Shown: positions 39,462-52,300 of the stretch, one piece after another | Layout of the letters: each line of letters starts with the position of its first letter | How positions within the stretch are numbered: position 1 is the stretch's first letter | Assembly: GCF_008831285.2 (NCBI RefSeq) | Contig: NC_045147.1 | Location: forward strand, 16,966,854 to 17,030,853 | Origin: Nymphaea colorata | Taxonomy: Eukaryota; Streptophyta; Magnoliopsida; Nymphaeales; Nymphaeaceae | Direction of reading: 5' to 3' | DNA length: 64,000 nucleotides | Notes under the pieces: generated by a model | The model's input: the letters and a program-made list of their open reading frames with translations, nothing else | What the model was told of the DNA's origin: nothing | Database searches by the model: none | Made by a program: the position numbers and the translations under genes

Positions 39462-40249
39462 AACTGATTGAGTACATCTTCTCAGGTCGCATATTTGGAC
39501 GAACAATCCTGTCCCATTGGCATTGTAGGGGAGAGGGAGAGAGCTCTGACTAAAGCCAGAAACGTCAATTGTTGCCTTGTTTGGAGCCGAGAAATAAAAT
39601 CCACAGGGCTTGCGAAAGACATAGAGGAAAAATTTTGAGAGAGAGAGAGAGAGCCAGGGATTTGTTGTTTTATTTGGAAAAAGCGCAAGTAGAAAGAGCT
39701 TGTAAAAGATCTCTTTATTGTGTGATTGTACCAATAGCCATCCGGCTCCTTTTCATGCAAATACCAGGTAACAAAATTCAAGGAGTACAGAATTTTATCT
39801 CGACCATGTATTTTTGAGTTGTGCATGGCCGTTCGATATTACAACGCCCTTAAAAAAACCTTAAAATATGGATCGATGAAGTGAAATAACAGTTGCACCC
39901 ACACATCAGAATATGCAAGCCAGAGGTACTAACCGTCAACACTCCGCTGGTGAAGGTCGTTTAACCAACAGGGATATGTTTCACCATCTGAACACCATGG
40001 TTCATCTCGAACAGAATGTAAATCACTTTGTTAAATGAAAAGAACCTGAATATCATTCCGAATCGAATTGAGACATGAAATTCGTCTTCAGCCTTTCAGA
40101 GAGCTGAACAATTTTCAGCCACAGCAAAATTGAGTCGCCAAACAGGTGCACAAAATGTCTGCTCTCCCGTTTCACAACCTTCTAGATCCAAATGCCAGTC
40201 CGAGCGGTGGGCTGCATAAAACCCCTCAGATGGTAGCGTGCTCCATTCT
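39462..40249. other. Convergent 3' flanks of PAA1 and the potassium transporter
   Basis: Only 788 bases separate the two stop codons, so both 3' UTRs must fit here and may overlap. Contains (GA)n at 39637-39653. No gene recognised. Confidence 0.7.
39593..39598 (+). terminator. Candidate PAA1 poly(A) signal
   Basis: AATAAA 132 bases after the PAA1 stop codon, a usual distance for a plant near-upstream element. Confidence 0.4.
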
Positions 40250-43200
40250 TCAAACCATGTAGGTCATGCCAACTTGCATCAAATTGGTATGCGGTACACT
40301 TAGCGTTGCAATGCTTGCTCTGCAGTTCTTTCTCAAAAATGCATAGAAGTAATTGATCACCAGCTTCTTGATAAACCAGGAATTTTTTCGTGCTCTGATA
40401 TCTCCATGTCCTAGAAGATACACTACCCCCGACTCCTTGGCTCTCCGTATAAATGACAGTTCCCTTTCAAGACTCTGCTCTCCTCCTTCCGACGATGAAG
40501 TTCCTGCTGTTTGCTCACATGCCGGAATTACTTCTCTGGAGGCGGATGTACTTGCCTCTAGGGAAGTTATGATGTCATACTCCGATAAAAGTGGTGCGGC
40601 AAGTGAATATAAACTGCCATTTGGTGCAACAAGTGTACGGGAGAGGTCATCATCGTCGTCATCCATTTCGAAATCGCTATCCCTGTCTTCATCACTCTCC
40701 AATGAGCGCTCTTGAGCCTCCCTCCTAATAAACTTTTCAAGGCTCTCTATGAGAAGCTGCTCGAACGCCTGATGATTTTCTTTACGCACATCTTTGTAAC
40801 CGTACCTGTGGAAACCACGTTAAGATGAATAGGCCAGAAATGAAAAGAATAAAAAACGAAACAATGCAATAGAAAGCCCGTCCCTTTAATGTCACCATTT
40901 GGTTTCAGAAGACGAATTCGACGCACCAAAAAGTACGGCTGAAGTGCAAAAAATTCAACGTTTGAGATCGAACATACTCCTGTGGACTCACCGTGAGTAT
41001 ACCTGTGGCTGTGTTCAAATTCCTATCAGGTCCTTGAGGACCTTCTCAACCACTACCGAAACAGATTGGCTGACACAATTCACATCCATCTGGATGAACT
41101 GCAACATCCGAGGTGGAATCATGTAGCTCTAGGCCAGGTGTTCACACAAATAGCATCCATGCAACACAGACCTTCACATGTAAGCTTGCATCGGTAAGAA
41201 GTGCAAGCAAGTTTGGCACCACAGAAAAGTGTCTGCTGATTTTATGAAGTATGCCCAAGTGTGTTCTCAAAAGCACTGGGAGCAGGTATGGGAAGCTGAT
41301 CCCATAGGTAGTACCTAGGTGAGGGACTAGTCAGTCTTACTGAACAGAAAGCATGAGGGAAAGAGGAAAAAGGAAACAAAATTAAAAAAAGGAGGGGGGG
41401 GGTGGGTGGAATATGGGGGTTTTGAAATTTCCCTACTTAAACAATATACTATAAGATCGAACAAACAGTTTTGGCACTAATTTATTTATTTTTAAATATT
41501 TTTTGTTTCGGGCACCAAGATGCCGCAGCCTAGGTGTTTAGGCAGCCTGCCCAATGCCTAAGTAGGAGTCTGTTAAAAGGAAGAAAAAGGATGACAATTC
41601 TTCCACTCTCAGAAAACCCTGTTGAGAAGAATCTGAAAGCAGGTACCCTGGCTCACTTGTTCTCTGGATTAAGTAGAATACAGAGAAAGAAGACTAAAGA
41701 GCCTTTCATTTTTTGAAGAGGTTTAGACTGTACCTTGCAATGCACCGAAATATATGGTAACTCTTGGGGCAAACCCGCCGGAAAAGAAACCGCTCATTCT
41801 GTGGGACAACTGGGACAGGAACATATTTAATGCATACAAATATGATCATAGAATGAATGGCAGGAAGTGTGGTTAAAAACTGTCCAAATATTGCAGGAAC
41901 ACCTCGGACTAGCTCCGTGTAAAGCAGGCCAATCCCAGGGGCTCTTATAGTTCCAAGGCTTGGACCAAGTTCATTCATTATATCCATAGATAATTTCTGG
42001 CGCACCTCGGTTTCATATTTAAGCTTGCTACCATAGTTCCATATAAACATTACCATAAACGCAATAGCTGCAAATACCAGAACAATCCAGCTTCCATCAA
42101 CAATATTGCGAAGAACAGAAGAAAAGAATAACAGTTCTACCCCCAGAAATAGAAGTGAGAACACGAGCACAATAAAAATGTTGATCTGCCATATTAGAAT
42201 CATGACCAAAGTTACTAAGACTGTAGTGACCATCATTACCGCAATTTCAGCAATTCCTGTAAATCAAAGGTAACACAGTATGAGCAGCTAAGCAATCAAA
42301 GATTCAAAATAATCAACACTCTTTTGAAACAAAGAGAGAGAAGTTAGTCAACGTACCGTAAGCATTTCCTATCTCACTTGTACTTGCTATGGTTGTGACC
42401 ACCAGCAAACAGAAAACAAGCAGGAACCAATTCATGACAGGGATATATATCTGACCCATAAATTTCCGAGAGGTATGTACGATTTTCAGACGTGGAAAAC
42501 AGCCAAGGGCAGTTGATTGCTTTATACATGCAAATGTTGCAGATGTCATCACTCGACTAGCAATCAGTGCAGCAATATTTGCAATAATGAATACCGGCCA
42601 AAAAGCTCCATCTGTGGCCATCTGTCTTTTGTTATTTATCTTCTTAAATGAGAAAACAAGGATCAGCAATATTTTCAGAATGCAAATGTCTGACTTACCT
42701 GGTACAGAAGAGAAAAAGACTTGTTCAGATTTGTCCAGGTTTTTCATCAGGAAGGCAGCTTGGCCAAGATATCCCAACATTAGGCATGGGAGAACTAAGA
42801 AGATGAAAGTGGCCTACGACCGGATTCATTAACGGAAGTCAGAAAAAACACCATGTCCTTTAATCAAAGTTCTAATTATGCTGACAAGTAACAGCCAAAT
42901 ATACTTGAAACCAGAAATATGCTTGAGCACCCAATAATTGGTTCAGATAGTTCCTCACCTGTATAAATCTAACTGGAAAGTAGCACAGATCTGCAAACAT
43001 TGCTTCTGAACCTGAAACACGAGTTCACAGAAATGAGGGTTTAAAACTGAACATTTTGAGCTCCCACAAACATCAAAAAGACAGAATCAATGATGAAGCA
43101 AAATAATGTTGCTTTCCATATTCAGCAAGACATTGGCTTTTTCACAAGTACTACAATTCCCTGATATTTCTTGTTTCATTCAAGGATGGTGTCTAAAACA

Positions 43201-46200
43201 GATAACTTATCAGGCTTTCCCGTATAAGATCATTATTCTCATTCTGACAAGTACCTAACCAAGTGCAAATGGTAAGTACCAAAGATATTTCAGTAGCAAA
43301 TTATTTTTTTGTGCATTACCATCAGCAAGCTTTATCATCCCACACATTATTATTGATGCACTTGAAGACTCCTGGCAACTTAATTAGATATCAGTTATAC
43401 CAGTTTTCATCAGCAAAAAATGGAGCAAAATGGGTCATATGCATCAAATGGTAAAAACGGGTGTTGCTACCATTACCATGGCCTATAGAGTCATAGACAT
43501 ACTCACCGGTGGCACATAGAAAGCATCCGCCAAGTGACATCCAAGCTTTACCAGAATTCCTCTTAAAGAAGTAGTAGATATGTGCAGGATTAAATGCCCT
43601 GAGAACGCTCTTGTCATGTTTCACAATGTTGTAGATCCCAATTGCAGCAAGAGAAAGAAACCAGATAAATAAAGCGGGTCCAAGGGCCAGCCCAACTTTG
43701 CTTGTGCCGAATCTCTGTATGCTGAACAAAATAATAAGGATTGCCACCGAAATCAGCATCACTTCCTCTGCAGAAAGATAAGACTACCAAGAAATTACAT
43801 TTTCAATCACTTGAGCTGTGCTACAAAGAAGCTCAGTTCATTCTTAGTCACTCTGTACTGCAGTGTAAAAATGGTCAATGAGATAAAAAAAGGGAAGAAA
43901 TGTTAAGTTGAACAAAAAAAAAAAAAAATCAATCTTGTGCTAAGTGTTTCAGAAATTTAAGAAATGGAATTACAAGGATACAAGGCTAAGGACTTGTCAA
44001 AATCCAGTCTAAGACTCTAAATATGTCAAAGAACTCATGGATTTACCTTGTTTTACACCAGATATTCCAACCTTCAGACCATCCACGGCTGACATAACTG
44101 CACTTCCAAAATGATGAAGATGATAAAATACACAGAGACACTAAGTTCAGTATAACAGAGTTATGTTAGAATCCTATATGATGATGAACCGCTTGAACCC
44201 CATCTTGGAGAAATACAACAATGATGTCAAAAGATAGTGGAGAATGATGCCAAACCTGACATTGCAGGGGTAATGATTCCATCAGCAATTACCATCGAAG
44301 TACCAGCAAGAACTAACATGAGAAGCAGCCTTTTCAGTGGTAATGAAGCTTCCAGACTTTCTTTAATCTTTATTGATCTCTCAAGTTCTGGAGATGGCAC
44401 CTTCAGTCTAAAACTTGATATACGAGCATCAGATGGCAATTGGTTTGGAAGAAGACTGACTTTTGCATGCCTGCATATCAATGAGTACAATGCAAATGTC
44501 CCACCTGCAACAAAATTGAGCAACCAAAGTAGTGTGCATGAACAAGAGGTGGATGAGAACTGAAACAACAGATGCACTACACTGTACAGACTCGCACCTT
44601 CACCATTATCATTGGCCCAAAGCACAACAAGGACATACTTGATCAATGGTATCAAAATCAACGTATACAAGACCAATGATAGTGCTCCAAGGACATCTTC
44701 TTCCCCATGTATAGGAGCTTTGTTAAACATCACATTGAAGGTATACAATGGACTTGTTCCAACATCCCCGAAAACAATTCCTAGTGTTTGGATAGCAAGA
44801 AAAACAGTCCTGCCCAAAGGAAAGTCCTGCAATTAAATCTCAGAATTCAGACTCAGCTAGAATCCGTTCAAAAATCAATAAAAAGTTTGTCTATTTTTTT
44901 TTGCATTTATAGTATGAATAATGATATGTTCTCATTTCACGGTATAAACGTTTTAAAAAGTCCCTATAACAACTTATCAGCTTTCCATTAACATGAGCGG
45001 CTAACACATAAAAGCAAAATGACCCAAAAGGAAAAGCAGACTTTCTCATGCACATCAAGCAATTGTGATCATTTTAGAAGTGCCAATGATTGCAAACAAA
45101 GGTTAATATTGTTCCAAAAAAACAGTTGGGACAAGAAATAGGTTAACATAGAACTCAAACCTATACATGTTTAACTGAAATAGTGGCATATGATGGAAAT
45201 GTCAATGACAAGGAAACAGAAGAACCATGGCATAATAAAATGGAGCGAACAAAAGAGAGACTAGGAATAACTAGAAGGTGGAAGCACTGTAATTTTTTTA
45301 TCTTTTCATATGAAAGAAGTAAAAACTAAGTCGAAAAAATAGGAAGTTGGACACATCGTTCAAGACCATGAGGACTCAGGACTAGTTGGTCTGACTCAAT
45401 TTACGTCAACAGACTATAGATGAAGAAATACATATATGTATGTTGAAATAAATACAGAACATATATATCTATATAAAGAAGTTTACAGGTCAGGGATTAG
45501 TTGGCCAAACAACGACTACACTGATTGACTAGTCTGACCAACTAGTTGAGATTTTGATAACCAAGAGTAAAAATTTACCTTTTCCTCTAAAGAAGTAACT
45601 TTTTACTAATAATGGCAATGCAAGATCTAAGATGCATCAACTATCATTGACAACCCCAACATTTAAAGACCCAATCCAAGATAAACCAGAAGTTGCTATT
45701 TTTGTACAGGACAAATATTTCATTGAACAGAAACACTAGACCTCCCTTCCCTGTCTTCCAGAAAGCACCACTGTATAAAGAGTAGCCTTTACTGCCAAAT
45801 ATCCAGCAAGTAATTTGTCATGATCAGGCTAATTTCATATGTAGATATCAAAGATATGCCTATCCATGTCAATCTCGTGCAGCCAATGAAGCTATGATAC
45901 ATATTTCTCGGTCAGTCTAATAAACGTAATACCATCTCATAAAAAAATGCACCTTTCCTTTTGAGGTTGCTTGCATATGTATTTTCTCTGGAGAGATAAG
46001 CAAAAATATTATTGTCCTTGTCATGGCCTCCACTTTTCCTGAGCTTTCTGTGGGAAAGGTCCACAAATGGTTCTTGCAAGGATTCACAGAAAGATGCCAT
46101 GGAGAGAAACCAGAATGCTAGTGTTTGACACAGAGGTGTCTCCACGAGTAGGACACTTTAGATTGGACATTACCTGCTATTTTTAGGACGCCCCTAAACA

Positions 46201-46687
46201 CCAGAGCCCACCACTAAATCATATCAGCAACCCATGGCTCTAATATGATTCTCTTTAGAAATACAACATAAAGTGAGAATTCAGCCGTGTTCCTGCCTGA
46301 TGCAAACTCTGGATCTGGAAATAGACTTTTCATTCCCCTTTCCATTTTTGTACAAAGTGCTCCTTCAAACTGGTATCTAGCCCTCCTATAAAGTCAATCC
46401 GCTTTTCATTAAAGTGTAACAGCAAAATTCTGAGGTTCATTACTTAACCAATACTTCTGCAACATTTGTTTTCCCCAACAGTCACACAACTCATTTTCCA
46501 AGGATAGCATTTTCTGAATAGAGAACCCTCTATATCCTGCCTTTCCAGTTTTCAGTAAAATCACATGCTCTAACCTGTATCACATAATAGGCCCAAAGGA
46601 TCTGAAGGAGCGTCTTCTAAAACTGTGGACAGGACATGGTGTATGGACCGTCAAAGTGTGGGATTAGCACCTGAACGTGTGCATCAC

Positions 46688-46724
<37 letters not shown>

Positions 46725-47903
46725 AAACACATATGTGCATGCACACAAATCAATGTCACAAAAGAGGTGAAATTATCATCTATTATGATCATCGATTTGC
46801 TGGAACAGACTGAACCAAACAGGTTAAAAAAGGGACATAGAAAGACCATTATGAACCATGTTCTTCCCCTTCTCTCGCCCTCTTTTTCACCTCCCTACCC
46901 TCCTCCTCCTTCCCACTGCACCTTCCCTCTTTCCCCTCAATTCTTATCTTCTCATCCCTCCCACTTACTCTCCTCTTCATTTGCACCTCCGCTCACCTCC
47001 TTTTCACCAAGACATGCTCAGCAGTCTACCTTCAGCAGGTCAATAAAATGGAGCACTTACTCCGGCGTAGCAATGCCTGACCTGCTCTATGATGTTTCAG
47101 CGTGGCATGCTCAACGGTCAACACAATGGGTGTCCCTAGTTGTGCAGTCTTACATGGAAAACGACCCTGAGTGGTTAAGCTGTATTTTGCAACTTAAAAA
47201 CAATCATCCTCCAGTCAGTTATTGAATTTTCAATCATTCCCAACCCATGACACGAACAACTGTCTGATACATGCTTCTTCAAGTAGTGAAACTGTGGAAG
47301 TGCATATCCTGCTAATAAGCAAGTTAACATAAGAGGACTCCTTATACGTCTCACACTTTCATATGCCAGAAGGCAAACCAGAAATCAAGCGTAAATATTT
47401 CGTGATCCAAAGAAGGCCTCGTCAAAAGCAAGCTCACGACATAAATCTAACTTCATATCATATAAATAGAAGAAAAAACTCATACATCCTATGCTGCAAT
47501 ATTTCAACAACACAAATAATTTAGCGATAAAAACTTTACATGCCCACGTAAAAAATTAACCTGAGAAAGAAAAGCTACTACATAGGTTGCCATAATTTGA
47601 AAAGAAAAACCCTAGTTGGAACACGGAAGGTACCACATAGTCACTCCTCGGAGCCCCGGGGACTTCGAATAACTCGACGTCAAATGAGTCAATCCGTGGG
47701 CCTGTCCTAATGAGCCGCTGCCCGGCATTGTCGTCATCAGACTCGGAACTGACCCACGGATGCAAATCCTCCTCTCCATTGTCATTGCCACCTCCACTTC
47801 TACCGCTTTCGTTCTCATCGGATCGATCCTCATCCTGATACACCCATCTCGACTCCGAAGCAACCCTGTGCATCGAAGACCTCGGCGGCTGCGCTTGCGC
47901 CAT
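40250..47903 (-). CDS. KUP7: KUP/HAK/KT potassium transporter, KUP7-like, complete
   Basis: Proton-coupled K+ transporter of plasma or inner membranes. Exons on the minus strand: 47903-47634, 44826-44598, 44504-44256, 44097-44047, 43767-43507, 43011-42959, 42813-42699, 42611-42357, 42256-41734, 40805-40250. They total 2562 nt and 853 residues (Arabidopsis KUP7 858). The N-terminal 90 residues are acidic and cytosolic, ending RLIRTGPRIDSFDVE. The family signature GIVFGDVGTSPLY is at 106-118. Hydrophobic segments follow through exons 2-9, with TPAMSVMSAV, GSEAMFADLCYF, ALIASRVMTSATF and PAIHSMIIFVCIKYVPVP. The cytosolic tail has an Asp-rich cluster and ends GVVYLLGHGDIRAR...MQVGMTYMV. The closest remembered match is KUP7. 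Exon 1 may instead end at 47637, dropping one Val. Intron 1 is 2.8 kb. Confidence 0.95.
46685..46724. repeat. (CT)n(CA)n microsatellite in KUP7 intron 1
   Basis: Compound run in the 2807-base first intron (44827-47633). The intron also has a pyrimidine-rich stretch at 46860-47030 and no recognised gene. The plus-strand open frame across this area is low-complexity translation. Confidence 0.9.
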
Positions 47904-48216
47904 CGCTTCACCTCTTAGGACGAGCCACAGATCAAGGACCAGTCAATCCATCAATAACGTGCCGACGAGACGACAGATCGACAAGAAAGAACCGGCAGCA
48001 CGAAGCAGGAGAGATCCGTACGGCGATTCGATGGCTCCACAGGGGGAGAGGGGACGAATGAACGCCAGAAAGAAACCCCAAGAGTTTGTGGGAAAAGGAA
48101 GAGAGGAGAGACGGAGGCGGTCGAGGAGAGAATGAAAAGGAAGAGTAGAAGCAGAAGAGGAAGAAGAAGTGGGGAAATGGGAATAAAATTAACTCTTACC
48201 GGCTTTTCCTTTCTTC

Positions 48217-48253
<37 letters not shown>

Positions 48254-49370
48254 TAGAAAACGGGAAAAAAAGGTAGGAAAGTCAAGAAGAGGGAGGTGGG
48301 AAGAGAAGGGAAGCGATGGACGATGAAGAGCCCTTCATGTTAGCTGGAAGGCCCACAAAAAACTCGCCCGGGGCCAGGAGACCGCCAGCCTCTTTTCTGA
48401 ATTTTAAGAAATTGTTTTCACTTTCACGAAATCAAAGATAATCCCAGATGGACGATGGAGAGCTGTTTCCCTCTGAAAAATGACCGAATCGCAAACCATG
48501 TTGAACTCCTATGGTTAAATTTAGGAAGTATTGCCACATGTAGACTTGAGGGCAGTTGCCCACGCGTTCCCAAAATTTGCTTTGTTTTTATATTGGTATC
48601 TTCAACTATTTCCTCGGTGATGCCTGAAAGGTTTAAAATATTTTGAATTAAAGTCTCAAATTTATTGACTTCACCATTGAAGTACGATTATTTTGTTTAA
48701 ATCTCTAGACTGATTCCACCCACGTTACATTCCAATTTTTCTATATATACATGCAACTAAGATTTTAAATATGCTTCTAATAGGCTTATGGTCAAGTTTC
48801 TTACAGCACACCCAGCACAATTTCAGATGTGGGAACTCTAGGCGGTCGCAGTCTCCACGCAAAGATTCAATCCCTGTTTGTAGGAAAAGAAAAAATCAAA
48901 TAGATTTGTTTCGTATTAATGAAAAACCAAGTTGCAACCACTAAGAAAACGGTCCAACAAAAACACAAGCCTCACTTCAACCAAGAGGATGTTCGCTACT
49001 GACGGTGGTTTGGATTCATCATCTTAGCAACCAAACAATGATGGAAAAATTAACTCATTCGAGACATTTCAATAATTACAAAATTAATCTCTTTTCCAGT
49101 GATCTAATCACAATCAGAGTAAACCTTGCACTCGGACCTCCTCAGGCGTTTAAAAGGCCTTCATTTGAAGTTTTACAGTGCCTGAAAAGTGAAGAGAGGT
49201 ACAGCAGGTTTATCCAGAAAACAATTCTGGATTCAGTCCAGCACACTGGGGTCTTCCATCCTGATAGCAGTTTCTCCATTTTGAGAAAATATTGCATTAC
49301 ATTTTGCCGGGGCTTAAATAATTGTAACGAAGTCTTTTACCGTTTGGCCAAACGAACATCTAAAGAAGGC
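47904..49370. other. Spacer between KUP7 5' end and WDR74 3' end
   Basis: The first 250 bases are purine-rich on the plus strand and likely hold the KUP7 5' UTR and promoter. A 35-T homopolymer lies at 48218-48252, an A tract on the KUP7 sense strand. From 48450 to 49370 the sequence is AT-rich without recognised features and includes the WDR74 3' UTR. Confidence 0.6.
48218..48252. repeat. Poly(T) tract upstream of KUP7
   Basis: Thirty-five uninterrupted T residues, about 315 bases upstream of the KUP7 ATG. It could be a nucleosome-excluding promoter tract or a retroposon tail; no adjoining retroposon was recognised. Confidence 0.9.
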
Positions 49371-52300
49371 TCATGTTGCATTCTCCACCCTTTTCTTCTT
49401 CTTTAACTTGGCTTTCTTGGAACCCTTCTCATCATGCTCCAAACTATTTAGCGTAGCTGAACTTCTTTTGGAGCCGTTTGTATCCTTTACCTCCTCAGTC
49501 TGATTTGTGGCCAATTCTTCATTTGGCTTGGGAGATGAAACACCTAGACAGAAACTAGAAATTAGCATCAGAATAACTGAAGTAGTTCCACAGGTACCTT
49601 CAAAAACCTACATAAACACAGAAAAGAACGTGACTAGAATCTTGGATAGCTTGCAGGCAATCGGTAACATCTTGAATTGACTTTGATTGGCAGCAGTGGT
49701 AGAGCCAAAAATTTCTAGTTAAGGGGCAATTTAAATTTAAATTTCAAATTTTAAGGGACACTCACTCATATGTAAAAAACTGAAATTAATGAAGTTTCAA
49801 TATGTAAATAAAGTAAATTTTCTGGCTGTTGGCCAATTGCCCACACCAGCTAAACATAGCCCCACCACTGGTTGGCAGCGGTTAGATCAAAACCATTAAA
49901 ACTCTTTCAATCTTGATTTAGCAAACCTTGGCTACTAGCATGCATCGATATCTCCTTTCAATTATTATGGGATCACATTCCTGAATATTTTCTAGGCACC
50001 AGGATCCAATTGGGCTCATGAATAGACATGCAACATTTCCAGCTACTGAAGAAATATGATACACACCCAACCCAATGACCAAGTTTAACAATTACCACTA
50101 ATTTATTTATAAATATGTTTTCTTTTTCATAAAATGCAACAAAATTATAAACATTAAAACAAGAAAATTTTAGCATCAATAAATTCCCAGGACAGCACAG
50201 AGAGTAACAAGAATTTTGCAGGAACTTTAAGGACTGTAGCCTTAGGAAATACCTTGCCGAACAGAAGAGGCATCAAACACCACATTTGTGAGTACTTGCT
50301 TGAGAAATACCTGTTCATGTTTGAAAAGTGAACTGTCAGTCGGATAGAGTTTTAATAAAGCTGAAAATCATAAGAACAACCGAAGCCAACCTTAATAAAA
50401 CAACCTAATATTCCATGGTGAACTCCATAACAACTGACATTACATTAAACGTCTAAACTACTGCCACAAGGTAAACTTAACAAGTTATACATAGTCAGAA
50501 GAAAAGCTCAAGAGTTGAAATCAATGACGACACACAATAAATTTTGTGGCAATTTCCCAGTGAAACAATGATAAAAAAAAAACATCATGATGCATCTGTG
50601 GATTTTATTTTAATATATTGTTTGAAGGTCCCGGTAGAATGCTAATCCATTTCCAATAATTTCACAACTATGAACAGATTGACACAAGGATAACAGTGAA
50701 GAATGCAGTACATCCTTGCAAGCTCCAGTTCCACAAGCTGTGTCAATAGTTACTCATGTTAGCCCCAGCCAGATAACGTCCATCTTATCAGGAGATGGCA
50801 ATCATTCAGAGCAAAAGAAGAATGCCTGATCATGGCAAATATAGTTCAAAGTTCAAACCTAATTGAAATATTACCAACTCAGGGAGTTCCATCCTATCCG
50901 GAGATGTGAACGTTCAAAAGGAAGCAGAAGAATGCCTGATGATAGGAACATATAGTTCAAGCCTAATTCAAACACTACCACCAACTCCAGAGAGTTTCAA
51001 CTTATCAGGGGATAGGAAACGTTCAAATGAAAACAGAAGGATGCCTCTGTCTCCTTTTGTAGAGTTTAACTACAACATGAGAAGCATTGCTTAATTTTTT
51101 GCCTCATTCCCATCGATCATATCCCAGCTATTAACAGGGAAGCTTTACCCTGATCTGCCTCCCATGTGTGTCTCTTTCACACACACACATAGACCCCTTA
51201 ATTTTTTGAAAATACTGCATCTGCACTTATAGGACATAGCTCATGAGACACTTGATACCTGCAGCATTATATAGATATCATTCAATAAAACTTTACCCTG
51301 AACTATGTATACCCCTTAGGGCTGGTCTATTCTAGGAAGAATTAAGCATTATGGCACGATCAAATATGATGATATCAACTTGCATCTGTAAACATTAAAA
51401 AAACAAAGGTTCTAGAGTGGAGGCCAAGTTCTCCATTCTACAGCTTAGGATAGGCTATTAAAATAAATCATGCACTTAAAATTGATCAATCTTTTTCTGC
51501 ACCTTTGTTGTGTTTCATTACACTAAATAGCACAAGTTTTCCTGCCATTGTGCACCCTTTCCACGAATTACAATTTCTGCAATCTTGGAAATTAGTTAGG
51601 AACTATCGGATGTTAGGAACTATGGTTATTTCAACCTTACAATGAATTCTCCTCCCCTATTCACTTTCTGTCAATCTGAAATGAACTATAGAAAAGCAAG
51701 TGAATTAACCACAACCCTGCAACGGGAAGCCTGCTTTGGCATCTAACATAAGGTTTTCCCCCTTTAATCAAGTGTCCCTCTTGAGGCTTCTTAATTATGA
51801 AATGGACGTTGTTATTCCAATAAAATTAATGAACATGATCAAAATGTACGTCCTGAAGACAGGTCACCTTGTAAATATATTTCTTTAGTCTATATTTGTC
51901 AGACCAATGTTACTCAAATGGAGTCCACCCAATCCACAGCATGTCAATGAAATGTAATAGAATATGGGCACCAACCTACATCTCAGTACTCCAGTGGAAT
52001 TTTCTCTGCCTCAGAAGTCGGTAACCACAACGTGCCCCTCATCCCCCCAACCCAAAAGAAAAGACACTACTAGATTAAACAAGATTTAATGCTAACTTGA
52101 TAGGCTATATTCCATGACTAATATGGAGCAATAAGATAGAACTTCTGTCCAATAAGGGATTCATCCCCAGGGAAATCAGAAAAACAACTTTCGTAAATGC
52201 AAGGATTGAGATTAAACTTACTGCTTCCAAAAGTTGACGTGTTTTTACATCCCATAAACGCAAATACCGATCCAATCCTACATATAAGGGGTTAGAGATT

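Noticed and set aside
40353-40715. 120-codon plus-strand open frame
   Set aside because: Mirror of the acidic KUP7 tail; Ser-rich shadow translation.
46677-47225. 182-codon plus-strand open frame
   Set aside because: Starts in a (CT)n(CA)n microsatellite and continues through pyrimidine-rich low-complexity sequence inside KUP7 intron 1.
50780-51050. CRISPR-like array
   Set aside because: Units are 109 bp, diverged, without repeat-spacer structure, in a plant intron.
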